Below, one piece after another: positions 53,346 to 62,094 of a DNA stretch of 64,000 nucleotides. Numbering within the stretch: position 1 is the stretch's first letter; the number at the start of each line of letters is the position of its first letter. Under the pieces are notes generated by a model that worked only from the letters and a program-made list of their open reading frames with translations, ran no database searches and was not told the origin of the DNA. The position numbers and the translations under genes are program-made. This stretch comes from Mesonia sp008017825. Lineage in GTDB: Bacteria > Bacteroidota > Bacteroidia > Flavobacteriales > Flavobacteriaceae. The stretch is from positions 62,001 through 126,000 of the forward strand of contig NZ_VRLS01000040.1 in the NCBI RefSeq assembly GCF_008017825.1. The letters are read 5' to 3'.

Positions 53346-56300
53346 ATGAAGCAATTTTATATAGCTTACAAATTTATTTTTCTTCTTGCACTTTCTTTTT
53401 TAGTTAGTTGCCAAGCAGACCAGGATGATCAAGATTTCTCACCAGATCTAGAGTCTATTAATAGCCCTTTGGTCGCATTTGTAAAAAATAGCTCCTCTAA
53501 GAAAAACTTACTTTCAAGTAAGCAATTTTCAAAAACTTTAGAATATGCTAAAATTCCACATAGATTTATTACGGGTAATGAATATAATTCAGCAGAAAAG
53601 ATACCCGCACAACTAAGAGTTCTTGTTTTTTTTGGCACAGAATTTTTTTCTGAACAAGCCATAAAGAAAACCATTGCTTTTATAGAAAATGGAGGAACAG
53701 TGGTATTTGCTACTTTAGATGACTCAAAGCTTTTAAAATACCTTAGCGGAATAAAAAAAGAGGGAGAATTAACCTATAATACATCTGCTCTAGGATATCA
53801 TTTTAAAACTGATTTTTTACCTAATTTAAAAGGAAAAAAGACTAATAATAAACAAACTCACGTTGGTTTTACAAGAGAAAGTTTTAAAGATAACATTTCT
53901 GTTCTCGTAACCGCATTTAATGATGATAATTATCCTGTCATTGTTGAGAATAAACTAAATACTGGGAATGTTATTCTTTTTAATAAATATGGAGAACTAG
54001 AAAAGCAAGATCGCGGTTTACTTTTTGCAGCTATTCTTAGCGGACTAGAAAACATTGCCTATCCCATTGCTAATGTAGCCACCATTGCTTTAGACGATTT
54101 CCCTGCTCCACTCTATCCTATTTTGAGTGAACCTATAAAATCTGAAATGGGAATTACTCAAAAACAATATTATAATAAAATATGGTGGCCAGATATGCTT
54201 GCTTTGGCAGATAAATATAAATTAGATTACTCTGCTTATGTTTGCTTTGATTACCGTAACAAAACTGAACCTCCTTTTTTGTTTTCGGAATGGGAGTTGT
54301 CCTATTCCGAAAAAAATGGAATCAAAAAATATACTTCAGATATTTTAATGGAGTCGTTTAAAAGTAACCGTCACGAACTTGCTTTGCATGGTTATAATCA
54401 TCAATCTCTGGTAAAAACTGACTGGCCTAACCAAAAATATATGGAGTTAGGTTTAAAAACTGCTAAAAAACGATGGAAAGGAAGTAGGTATGGTAAATTG
54501 CCTGTCACTTATGTACCACCCTCAAACACAATAGACAGTATTGGTTTTCAGGCGTTACAAGAAGCTTTTAAGTCTATAAAGTACAATTGTAGTCTTTACT
54601 TAGGAAATTTTAAAGACGGAGGTGATAGAGAGTTTGCTGTAGAACCTTATAACGATCATTTCTATAATTTTCCTAGAATTTCTAGCGGTTATGTAATGGA
54701 TGGGGACGAACAATTTAATGCGCAATCTCTTTTTTTATATACAGGAATATGGAATCACTTTATTCATCCAGATGATGTGTACCAAATTAAAAGTGAAGAC
54801 GGTATAGCTGCTGCCGGAAATTATGAATATAGAAATAAAGAAAACTACGGATGGAAAATTTCTAAAGACGGCTCTCCCGGTTTACTTCCTAGATTCGAAA
54901 ATTATTTAAAAGAAATTCAAGGTGTCTTTCCACTTTTAGATTTTGTCACTGTTCACCAAGGAGCGATGAATACTCAAAATTGGCAAAAACAATCTTATAA
55001 TAGAGAAATTTGTAAAGATTTTCATTTGGTAAGCAATGTAGAAACTTTAGAAAACGATCAATATTGGTTTAATTATGTAAAAAAGAAAAATACTGCCAAA
55101 ACAGAACATTTTCTCAAAAATAATAACCTGCAGTTTTCTAAGACTCCATTTTTAGAAGGATTTCTATTTCAAATTAAAACGTCTAATGCTCAGTTAAAAC
55201 TTCCGCCAAGGCAATTAAAAAGGAGTAAAAAATTAAAGCTTTATAAAGAATATTTAGCATTTAAAAGTAAAAATCTCTTCAGTCAAGAAAATAGCTATAA
55301 TACTTTAACCGAAAAATATTTGGCTGAAGGAAATGTACCCTTAGCTATTTATCATCTTAAGCAAACACTAAAGGCTAAAAAAGCCTCTAAAAAAGAGTTA
55401 TTAGATTTATATACCTATTTAGGGTGGCAAGGTAAAAGCCCTGAAATATGGGAGACTTTACATATACAATTACAAAATTTTGGTCCCAGTAAAGAGTTAA
55501 TAAACGTTAGTATTTCTATAAGTGAAAAAGAGGCTTTTCCCAATAAGGAGGTAGCAAAAGTATGGCTTCAGCTTCAGCTAAATAAATACCCTACAAATAC
55601 CCTTTTGCAACTCACTTATTTGGCAAATTTTGGCGTTTATTACCAGGATCAACCAATCTCAATTTTAAGTATAACCAATTTATTAAAAGATAGTTCGAAG
55701 CACAATAAGACCAAAAATTTATTAGATGAACTTTCTTATAATTATCCTTCGGCATTTTTAGACCTTATAAAAGATCTTTCTCCTTGTGCTAAAAATTATT
55801 CATTCTTAGCAGAAAATATCACTTGGCTTTACGCCGATAATGAAGAATATTCAAAGGCCGTGGCTTGGTCTAAATGCACTACAATTAATCAAGAAAATAT
55901 TGAAAATTGGCGTATACAAACGGGAGAATTTGATTTCTTAAAAGAAACCAATTATCCTAAATATGTAGAATATTTACTTTATAACAAACCTAGACAAGCA
56001 CTGCGAGAGCTTATTAATAATAAGCCTTGTACTTTACAGCTATCCTCTTCGCTTCAACAAGATATAGCTTACTCTTTCGCGGAAACAGGGACTCATAGAA
56101 AAGCTTTAGAGTGGTCTCATTGTGTAGAGGATTTTTATGTAATTGATCAACTTATTTGGTATCAAGAATTAGGGAATATTGAAGCTATAGAATTAGTGAT
56201 AAAATCTATGGAAGACACTAATCCAGATAAAACAAAAGCAAATGTTATGCTTATAGATTATTATTTAGGAGAAGGAGATATAGTAAACGCTTGGAAATGG

Positions 56301-56432
56301 GTCAATGATTTACCAAACTCACCTACAAAATTAAAGTACCAAGATCTTTTAAATAAAGATGTAATATATGCTTCCAGTAAAAATCAAAAATATCTTTTAA
56401 AGAATTATCCCAATTTATTCAACCCCAAGTAG
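53346..56432 (+). CDS. Large lipoprotein with polysaccharide-deacetylase-like domain and TPR-like repeats (DUF2194-like)
   Basis: 1028 residues. Lipobox LSFLVSC, Cys22. Residues 30-230 form an unassigned domain. Residues 240-420 look like a CE4/NodB-type deacetylase: metal acids Asp250-Asp251 in ALDDFPAP, His348 and His352 in LHGYNH, and TYVPPSN later. From about 620 on, repeated helical pairs resemble TPRs (LAIYHLKQTLKAKKASKKEL; AVAWSKCTTINQENIENW). The combination resembles the deacetylase half of PelA joined to the TPR half of PelB. The frame stops at 56430-56432, just where a beta-barrel reading frame begins in another frame (see next feature), so this may be the N-terminal part of a longer gene. 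Confidence 0.75.
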   Translation: MKQFYIAYKFIFLLALSFLVSCQADQDDQDFSPDLESINSPLVAFVKNSSSKKNLLSSKQFSKTLEYAKIPHRFITGNEYNSAEKIPAQLRVLVFFGTEFFSEQAIKKTIAFIENGGTVVFATLDDSKLLKYLSGIKKEGELTYNTSALGYHFKTDFLPNLKGKKTNNKQTHVGFTRESFKDNISVLVTAFNDDNYPVIVENKLNTGNVILFNKYGELEKQDRGLLFAAILSGLENIAYPIANVATIALDDFPAPLYPILSEPIKSEMGITQKQYYNKIWWPDMLALADKYKLDYSAYVCFDYRNKTEPPFLFSEWELSYSEKNGIKKYTSDILMESFKSNRHELALHGYNHQSLVKTDWPNQKYMELGLKTAKKRWKGSRYGKLPVTYVPPSNTIDSIGFQALQEAFKSIKYNCSLYLGNFKDGGDREFAVEPYNDHFYNFPRISSGYVMDGDEQFNAQSLFLYTGIWNHFIHPDDVYQIKSEDGIAAAGNYEYRNKENYGWKISKDGSPGLLPRFENYLKEIQGVFPLLDFVTVHQGAMNTQNWQKQSYNREICKDFHLVSNVETLENDQYWFNYVKKKNTAKTEHFLKNNNLQFSKTPFLEGFLFQIKTSNAQLKLPPRQLKRSKKLKLYKEYLAFKSKNLFSQENSYNTLTEKYLAEGNVPLAIYHLKQTLKAKKASKKELLDLYTYLGWQGKSPEIWETLHIQLQNFGPSKELINVSISISEKEAFPNKEVAKVWLQLQLNKYPTNTLLQLTYLANFGVYYQDQPISILSITNLLKDSSKHNKTKNLLDELSYNYPSAFLDLIKDLSPCAKNYSFLAENITWLYADNEEYSKAVAWSKCTTINQENIENWRIQTGEFDFLKETNYPKYVEYLLYNKPRQALRELINNKPCTLQLSSSLQQDIAYSFAETGTHRKALEWSHCVEDFYVIDQLIWYQELGNIEAIELVIKSMEDTNPDKTKANVMLIDYYLGEGDIVNAWKWVNDLPNSPTKLKYQDLLNKDVIYASSKNQKYLLKNYPNLFNPK

Positions 56433-56452
56433 CAAAAAAAATAAAGAGGGAA

Positions 56453-57334
56453 GTGATTAAAAATGAAAATGATTTTATAGAAACTACATCGGTTCTTGTA
56501 GCCGACAGGTTAGAACCCACCACATTGGGTAATAAAGTAGTTTATGGGTTTAGAGATAGAAGTTTAAACACTCATAAAGTTGGGGTAACTCAGTTCAATG
56601 CTTATCATCTAAAAACTAATCATCCAGAAGATATTAATCATTATTTATACGGAGCAGAATATTCTTTTAAAAGAAAGGAAAGAGAAAGTAAAATAAATTA
56701 TAGTGGTAGCTTAGGAGCGCAAATAGATCAAAAAAATGACGTTTTTGTCATGGCCTCTGCAAATGTAAGCTATGCTAAAGATAGTTTATACAGTTCGGCT
56801 CAATTATTAGTACAGCCTGCTATTACCGGACCAGCTTATAGTTTAAATATTTATCAGACTCAATTAAATATTTATGAAGAACTCACACTTAAGAAAAATT
56901 ATACCGGGATTGCTAACTTAGAAACCAATTATTACAGTGACGGAGTTTTAGATGCAACACTTACGGGAAAATTTAGTAAAAGCTTTTTATGGCAAAAAGA
57001 TCATAGCTTTACACCCTATTCAGAAATTTCGGGTACGTTAGGAAACACCAACAGAGAAGATGGATATCCTTATTGGAGTACTAAAGAACGTTTATTTGGA
57101 GGATTGGGATTAACTTACACTTTAAAAAATGAAACAACAGGCATTGAATTGAATTTGGATGCTAGCGCTTTTATAGATACTTACTCAGATAGTTTTCAGC
57201 GCTACATTGGTAATTTAAAACTTCCTGTTACTTCTAGATTTTCTATTAACGCTAATGCGGAATTTTATACGTTAGAAAATTTCTACTCTAATAACTTTAA
57301 TTTAGGTTTAAAATATTATTTAGGTAAAAATTAA
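56453..57334 (+). CDS. Outer-membrane beta-barrel domain protein, probably split from the upstream gene
   Basis: 293 residues from a GTG. Repeated amphipathic beta strands and a terminal strand NFNLGLKYYLGKN point to an outer-membrane barrel of about 16 strands, as in PelB. It has no signal peptide, and the same frame is open upstream through 56381 with no ATG, reading KELSQFIQPQVAKKIKREV before the GTG. A -1 shift at CCCCAAGTAG (56423-56432) would fuse it to the lipoprotein end (NLFNPK/Q-VAKKIKREVIKNEN). I favour a broken or shifted gene over an independent one, but an independent gene translated from GTG is not excluded. Confidence 0.6.
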   Translation: MIKNENDFIETTSVLVADRLEPTTLGNKVVYGFRDRSLNTHKVGVTQFNAYHLKTNHPEDINHYLYGAEYSFKRKERESKINYSGSLGAQIDQKNDVFVMASANVSYAKDSLYSSAQLLVQPAITGPAYSLNIYQTQLNIYEELTLKKNYTGIANLETNYYSDGVLDATLTGKFSKSFLWQKDHSFTPYSEISGTLGNTNREDGYPYWSTKERLFGGLGLTYTLKNETTGIELNLDASAFIDTYSDSFQRYIGNLKLPVTSRFSINANAEFYTLENFYSNNFNLGLKYYLGKN

Positions 57335-57404
57335 ATCTTAATGGTATTATAAATGTTTAGGAAAGATACAAGATTTCTACGTTATTGTAGATAAAACACA
57401 AAAT

Positions 57405-57815
57405 ATGGATATGAGCATACTAGCCAAAAGTGAAAGACAATTACTCGTTTTATTCCATTCTGATAGTGAATTGGGTAAACAATGTAGAGCACAAGCCGAA
57501 GCTTCAGATGCAAAGGCTTTAACGATAGATTTAAAAGAGACTAAAATCACAGGAACCGAGTGGGCAGAAATTGCAGAAATGCTTGGTAAAAATGTTTTTG
57601 ATTTAATACAGCAAGACCATCCTACTTTCAAAAATAAGTATGGCGATACTAAAGTGAGTTTAGAAGATCACGATGCAATGAAGGTTTTAGAAAATCATCC
57701 AGAGACGCTTGTTTATCCAATTGCAATTAGAGGAGAAAAAGCTTTACAAGCTAGCAAAACAGCCGACATATCTAAGCTATTTAAGCCAGATACTGGAGAA
57801 ATCGAAAAGAAATAG
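57405..57815 (+). CDS. ArsC-like (arsenate reductase/Spx-type) glutaredoxin-fold protein
   Basis: 136 residues. The overall pattern follows ArsC: LVLFHSDSELGKQCRAQA near the N-terminus, the helix TGTEWAEIAEMLG and YPIAIRGEKALQ, the conserved 'P I' region. The residue equal to the ArsC catalytic cysteine in 'NPxCSxS' is not present (HSDSELGKQC has only a later Cys), so it is unlikely to reduce arsenate. Alternative roles, for example as a Spx-like binding protein, are inference. It has no operon partner. Confidence 0.6.
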   Translation: MDMSILAKSERQLLVLFHSDSELGKQCRAQAEASDAKALTIDLKETKITGTEWAEIAEMLGKNVFDLIQQDHPTFKNKYGDTKVSLEDHDAMKVLENHPETLVYPIAIRGEKALQASKTADISKLFKPDTGEIEKK

Positions 57816-57913
57816 TATCTCTCGTTTATTACCAAATTTTTACTAAAAGACTATTAAATAGTTAGGAAAAATGTCATTATAGATGTATCTTAGAGGTAAC
57901 AAAAAACTTAACT

Positions 57914-58216
57914 ATGGATATAAATTTTAATTATGTACACGTAAAAGCGAGTACACGCTTAGAAGAAGTTGTAACAGAAAAAATCAATAAATTAAAAACC
58001 AGATTTGATTTTTTAGTTGGTGCCGAAGTTTACTTTAAAACTGAAAATTCATCATCAACAGATGAAGGTAGAATTTGTGAAATTAAACTAAGTTTACCAG
58101 GTCCTTTAGTATTTGCCTCTGCAAATGAAGAGAATTTTGATATGGCAATTAGTAAATGTACAAATGAGATAAAAACTCAGCTTCAAAAGAGAAAAGAGAA
58201 AATGCAAACGCATTAG
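57914..58216 (+). CDS. hpf: Ribosome hibernation promoting factor, short form
   Basis: 100 residues. Begins MDINFNYVHVKASTRLEEVVTEKINK; core block RICEIKLSLPGPLVFASANE and the end YDMAISKCTNEIKTQLQKRKEK match short HPF/RaiA proteins. It binds the 30S decoding centre in stationary phase and inhibits translation. It is followed by a strong terminator. Confidence 0.92.
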   Translation: MDINFNYVHVKASTRLEEVVTEKINKLKTRFDFLVGAEVYFKTENSSSTDEGRICEIKLSLPGPLVFASANEENFDMAISKCTNEIKTQLQKRKEKMQTH

Positions 58217-58238
58217 TTGTAACGCATATTTAATTAAG

Positions 58239-58271
58239 AAAAGGTCTTGTAGTAATTACAAGACCTTTTTT
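58239..58271 (+). terminator. Rho-independent terminator after hpf
   Basis: AAAAGGTCTTGTA pairs with TACAAGACCTTTT around AGTAAT; T run follows. Confidence 0.85.
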
Positions 58272-58518
58272 ATGGATTCAACTTTGCTTTAGTTCTACTG
58301 TATATTAAATTGAGATCTCCTAACTTTAAGAGTATCAATTTTATTCATTATTTAGTCTTATATTGTTCTAAGACTTTATACCTTTTAAGATCAACCAATC
58401 AAAGATTTGGAAACATAAGAACTATAACGTAAATAAGATTCAATCAAAAATTTGGATTTAACTGTCTGAGCAATATTTTAAAGGAGTTCACTTAGTTTAA
58501 ATAAAGCAATTAGACACA
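58272..58518. other. Intergenic region with two similar 15-base words
   Basis: About 250 bases without a coding frame or tRNA that I can recognise. AATCAAAGATTTGGA (58397-58411) and AATCAAAAATTTGGA (58442-58456) differ at one position, 45 bases apart. No other structure was seen. Confidence 0.35.
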
Positions 58519-58519
58519 A

Positions 58520-58549
58520 AAAACCCACTTATGTAATGAGTGGGTTTTA
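58520..58549 (-). terminator. Rho-independent terminator after the OmpA-family gene
   Basis: AAACCCACT pairs with AGTGGGTTT around an AT loop, flanked by A and T runs. Confidence 0.75.
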
Positions 58550-58574
58550 ATGATAAAGTATAATTTATATCCTA

Positions 58575-59270
58575 CTAGTTCCCTGACTGTTGTTTTGCTT
58601 CTTCTTTAAGTTCTTCATTAGCAACAATAGCTAATTCAACTCTTCTGTTTTTTGCTCTTCCGTCAACCGTATTGTTATCATATTTTGGCTGAGTTTCTCC
58701 GTACCATTTGGTAGTAAATCTTCCAGAAGAAAGACCGCTTGAGGTTAAGTAATTAGTTACAGATTGTGCTCTTTTCTTAGATAGAGTAAGGTTGTATTCT
58801 TCACTTCCTGTATTATCTGTATGTCCTTCAACTAATACGTTTGTATTAGGATATTCTTTAAAAATTCCGATAAGGGTATTTAAAGTTTCTTGAGATTTTG
58901 CATTTACACCAGATTTATTGGTATCAAAGTAAACACCACTATTTTCATCAAATGTTACACTAATTCCCTCTCCTACTCTAGTCACTTCTGCACCAGGAAT
59001 TTCGTTTTCAATTTCTTGCGCTTGCTTATCCATTCTATTACCAATGTAAGCTCCTGCAGCACCACCAACGACACCACCAATAATGGCACCCAAAGCAGTA
59101 TTATTTCCATCACCTACATTATTACCTATTACACCGCCAATTACAGCTCCTCCACCAGCACCAATGGCACCACCTTTTTGAGTATTATTAGCATTTTTTA
59201 TAGCGTCACATCCAGTTAATAAAAAGGCAACCGCGACAACTAGAGCTAGAGATTTATTTGCGTATTTCAT
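58575..59270 (-). CDS. OmpA-family lipoprotein with glycine-zipper
   Basis: 231 residues. Lipobox FLLTGC, Cys21. Residues 35-80 are repeats of Gly-x-x-x-Gly (GAIGAGGGAVIGGVIGNNVG and GAIIGGVVGGAAGAYIG), a glycine zipper as in YmdF-type and SlyB-like proteins. The C-terminal OmpA domain (about 110-220) has NVLVEGHTDNTGSEEYN, LSKKRAQSVTNYL and RAKNRRVELAI for peptidoglycan binding. It sits in the outer membrane, linking it to the wall. The lipocalin-like gene follows 15 bases upstream in the same operon. Confidence 0.9.
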   Translation of the reverse strand: MKYANKSLALVVAVAFLLTGCDAIKNANNTQKGGAIGAGGGAVIGGVIGNNVGDGNNTALGAIIGGVVGGAAGAYIGNRMDKQAQEIENEIPGAEVTRVGEGISVTFDENSGVYFDTNKSGVNAKSQETLNTLIGIFKEYPNTNVLVEGHTDNTGSEEYNLTLSKKRAQSVTNYLTSSGLSSGRFTTKWYGETQPKYDNNTVDGRAKNRRVELAIVANEELKEEAKQQSGN

Positions 59271-59285
59271 AATTTTTATTGAGAT

Positions 59286-59774
59286 TTATTGGTTAATGCT
59301 TTTAATAAATTCCATTCTAATTAAGAATGGCTTTCCTTCATAAGAAACAGTTTGTTCCCAAGTCATGTTGTTTTCGCTTAGACTTGCTAATTTTAGTCGG
59401 TAACCTGTGTCTACTTTTCTTGCGTTTTCCCCTTCTTTTACCACTTTAAGTGTAAAGTTATAAAGACCAGTTGTTTGATCTATTTCTTGTACCGACCATA
59501 CAAATTCTCTCATAGTTGTATCGCAACCAGAACCGCTTTGCATATAGCTACCTTGGTTATTATTAGATACAAAATTCCAACTAGAATTGGTAAAACATTT
59601 AGAAGAAGCGTCTTGGAATAAAGTAACATCTACAAATCCAGAACTATTTGGATAAGTAATATTCGTTAACGTCCAATCTCCTTTAAAGGTTCTTTCTGCT
59701 TGTCTTTCAATTTTAGTAGTACCACAAGAAACTGCAACGATAGCTACTAAAAGCAATAAAACTGTTTTTTTCAT
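59286..59774 (-). CDS. Lipocalin-like lipoprotein
   Basis: 162 residues. Lipobox VAVSC, Cys17. The mature part is a small beta-barrel: FKGDWTLTNITYPNSSGFVD, MTWEQTVSYEGKPFLIRMEF. Two cysteines at TDASSKCF... and GSGCDTT may bridge. The lipocalin-like family in Bacteroidota binds hydrophobic molecules or scaffolds the envelope; precise role unknown. Co-transcribed with the downstream OmpA-family gene, and has a promoter box. Confidence 0.75.
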   Translation of the reverse strand: MKKTVLLLLVAIVAVSCGTTKIERQAERTFKGDWTLTNITYPNSSGFVDVTLFQDASSKCFTNSSWNFVSNNNQGSYMQSGSGCDTTMREFVWSVQEIDQTTGLYNFTLKVVKEGENARKVDTGYRLKLASLSENNMTWEQTVSYEGKPFLIRMEFIKSINQ

Positions 59775-59799
59775 AATTAATATTTGGTTGTTATGAGTT

Positions 59800-59807
59800 C
59801 AAAAATA
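59800..59807 (-). promoter_or_regulatory. Promoter -7 element of the lipocalin-ompA operon
   Basis: Minus-strand TATTTTTG, exact TANNTTTG, 26 bases from the ATG; a TTTT lies 17 bases upstream of it as a weak -33. Confidence 0.5.
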
Positions 59808-59885
59808 ATTATGAACTTCAGTTTAAAATTTAGAATTAAGAAAAATTAACGAAAACTTGTTAAAAAACACCTAAAGAGTGAGGGA

Positions 59886-61877
59886 CTAATAAACTATTAG
59901 TTTTTCTAATTCTGTTTCAAATTCTGCTTTAGCGAGATATTGATCTTCTAAATTTTTTGAAAAAGGAATTGGGGTCTCTAAACTCCCTACTCTTTTTACA
60001 GGAGCATCAAGATATTCAAAACACTCTTCTGATATCATCGCCGAAATATCTGAAGCAATCCCTCCAAATAAACTGTCTTCTTGAAGAATAATCACTTTTC
60101 CTGTTTTCTTTACGGAATTAAATATAGCTTCTTTATCTAGAGGTTGTAAGCTTCTTAAATCTAATAAATCTGCGTGAATATGAGAGTTTTTATTTAAAAC
60201 CTCAATCGCCCAATGTACGCCCGCTCCGTAAGTAATAATACTTATTTTATCTCCTTTCCTAAGCTGTGCCGCTTTACCAAAAGGTAAACTGTAGTAATCT
60301 ACAGGTACTTCTTGACGAATACTTCTATATAAGGCTTTATGTTCAAAGAAAAGTACAGGGTTAGGATCTTCAATCGCAGTAGCCATCAAACCCTTAGCAT
60401 CGTATGGAAAAGCAGGATAAACAACTTTTAATCCTGGAGTTTTGGTAAACCAAGCTTCATTGGTTTGACTATGGAATGGTCCGGCTCCTACTCCGGCACC
60501 ACATGGCATTCTTAAGACAACGTCGGCGTTTTGATTCCAGCGGTAATGTACTTTCGCTAAGTAATTCACAATAGGATTAAAACCTGAAGAAACGAAATCA
60601 CTAAACTGTAATTCTACGACAGATTTAACTCCGTTAATAGACAATCCCATGGCAGTACTTACAATCCCAGATTCACATATAGGAGTGTTTTTTATGCGTT
60701 CACGACCAAATTCCTCCAAAAAGCCTTCGGTGATTTTGAAAACCCCTCCATAATCTGCTACATCTTGTCCCATGAGAATTAGATTTTCATGGCGTTGCAT
60801 AGATTGTTTTAAACCTTGAGAAATAGCATCAATAAATCGAACTTCTTCTTTTTGTGATGTTTTAGGGAGCGTAGGCGTAAAATTAAAGTGTTGGTAAACA
60901 TCTTTAATCTCATTCTCTACAGTAGAAGAAATTACCTCTTCATCATCAGCCATCTTAAGGTGTGCACTAATTTCTGCCCTTATTAAGTCTTCTTGGTGTG
61001 TTATTTTTTCTTCCGTTAAGATTCCTTCTGACAATAAATACTTTTTAAAATTTTCTATAGGATCTTTCTTTTCCCAAAAATCCATCAATTCTTGCGGAAC
61101 ATATTTAGTACCACTTGCTTCTTCATGCCCTCGCATTCTAAATGTTTTAAACTCAATTAAAACAGGTCGAGGGTTTTCTCGCATGCTTTCTGCAATCTCA
61201 TTAACTTTAGTGTATACTTCAATGATATTATTACCATCAATAATATGAGATTCAATTCCGTATCCTGCGCCTCTATCTGCAAGATTTTCACATCTATATT
61301 GTTCTGCTGTAGGAGTTGATAGTCCGTATCCATTATTTTCTATACAAAATAACACAGGTAAATCCCATACAGATGCAATGTTTAAAGCTTCGTGAAAATC
61401 ACCTTCGCTTGTCCCTCCCTCACCTGTAAAAACGGCAGTTATTTTTTTTTCTTTACGGAATTGATGCGCTAAAGCGATACCATCGGCTACACCTAATTGC
61501 GGACCCAAATGCGAAATCATTCCTATAATTTTATACTCTTGAGTACCAAAATGAAAACTGCGATCACGGCCTTTAGTAAACCCAGATTTTTTTCCTTGCC
61601 ATTGAGAGAACAAGCGATGAAGCGGAACTTCTTTAGTTGTAAAAACTCCTAAATTGCGATGCATGGGAAGTACATATTCATCAGGGAACAAACAACTGGT
61701 TACTCCTACCGATATAGCTTCTTGACCAATCCCACTAAACCATTTAGAAATACGCCCTTGACGAAGTAAAATGAGCATTTTTTCTTCAATAAGCCTAGGT
61801 TTTAGCATTTTAAAGAAAAGTTGAGTAAGTTGATTAGAATCTAAGGTATTGGAAGGATAACTTATTTCGGGAAGCAT
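59886..61877 (-). CDS. 2-oxoacid dehydrogenase E1, fused alpha and beta subunits (branched-chain type)
   Basis: 663 residues. E1-alpha (about 1-330) has the thiamine diphosphate motif TGEGGTSEGD (152-161) to IENNGYG (Asn181-Asn182). E1-beta (about 345-663) has LILMGQDVADYGGVFKITEG, GVGAGPFHSQTNEAWF (with the active His) and GAGVHWAIEVL. The fusion is characteristic of Bacteroidota. The enzyme decarboxylates branched-chain oxoacids (or pyruvate) and passes the acyl group to E2. E2 and E3 are not in the window. Start codon follows an exact -7 box. Confidence 0.93.
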   Translation of the reverse strand: MLPEISYPSNTLDSNQLTQLFFKMLKPRLIEEKMLILLRQGRISKWFSGIGQEAISVGVTSCLFPDEYVLPMHRNLGVFTTKEVPLHRLFSQWQGKKSGFTKGRDRSFHFGTQEYKIIGMISHLGPQLGVADGIALAHQFRKEKKITAVFTGEGGTSEGDFHEALNIASVWDLPVLFCIENNGYGLSTPTAEQYRCENLADRGAGYGIESHIIDGNNIIEVYTKVNEIAESMRENPRPVLIEFKTFRMRGHEEASGTKYVPQELMDFWEKKDPIENFKKYLLSEGILTEEKITHQEDLIRAEISAHLKMADDEEVISSTVENEIKDVYQHFNFTPTLPKTSQKEEVRFIDAISQGLKQSMQRHENLILMGQDVADYGGVFKITEGFLEEFGRERIKNTPICESGIVSTAMGLSINGVKSVVELQFSDFVSSGFNPIVNYLAKVHYRWNQNADVVLRMPCGAGVGAGPFHSQTNEAWFTKTPGLKVVYPAFPYDAKGLMATAIEDPNPVLFFEHKALYRSIRQEVPVDYYSLPFGKAAQLRKGDKISIITYGAGVHWAIEVLNKNSHIHADLLDLRSLQPLDKEAIFNSVKKTGKVIILQEDSLFGGIASDISAMISEECFEYLDAPVKRVGSLETPIPFSKNLEDQYLAKAEFETELEKLIVY

Positions 61878-61902
61878 AGTATATAATTACATTTTAGTTA
61901 AT

Positions 61903-61910
61903 CAAATTTA
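61903..61910 (-). promoter_or_regulatory. Putative -7 promoter element of the E1 gene
   Basis: Minus-strand TAAATTTG, exact TANNTTTG, 26 bases from the ATG. Confidence 0.45.
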
Positions 61911-62094
61911 AAAAGAAATAATTCATAGAGGCATATTTTTTTTCAATTATAATTTATTTATTAAACAAGCTTAAACATCTAAATAAAACAGGTGATATAG
62001 TACTCAAAATCATACAATGCTGAGATTCAATTAATACTTTATGTTAATTAAATATATTTTTTTTAAATTAGAAGGAATTTAAAACCAATCTATT

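Noticed and set aside
57405..57815. ArsC-like gene as part of the Pel-like operon.
   Set aside because: It is 70 bases after the barrel frame and has no functional link; ArsC-fold proteins are widespread and unconnected.
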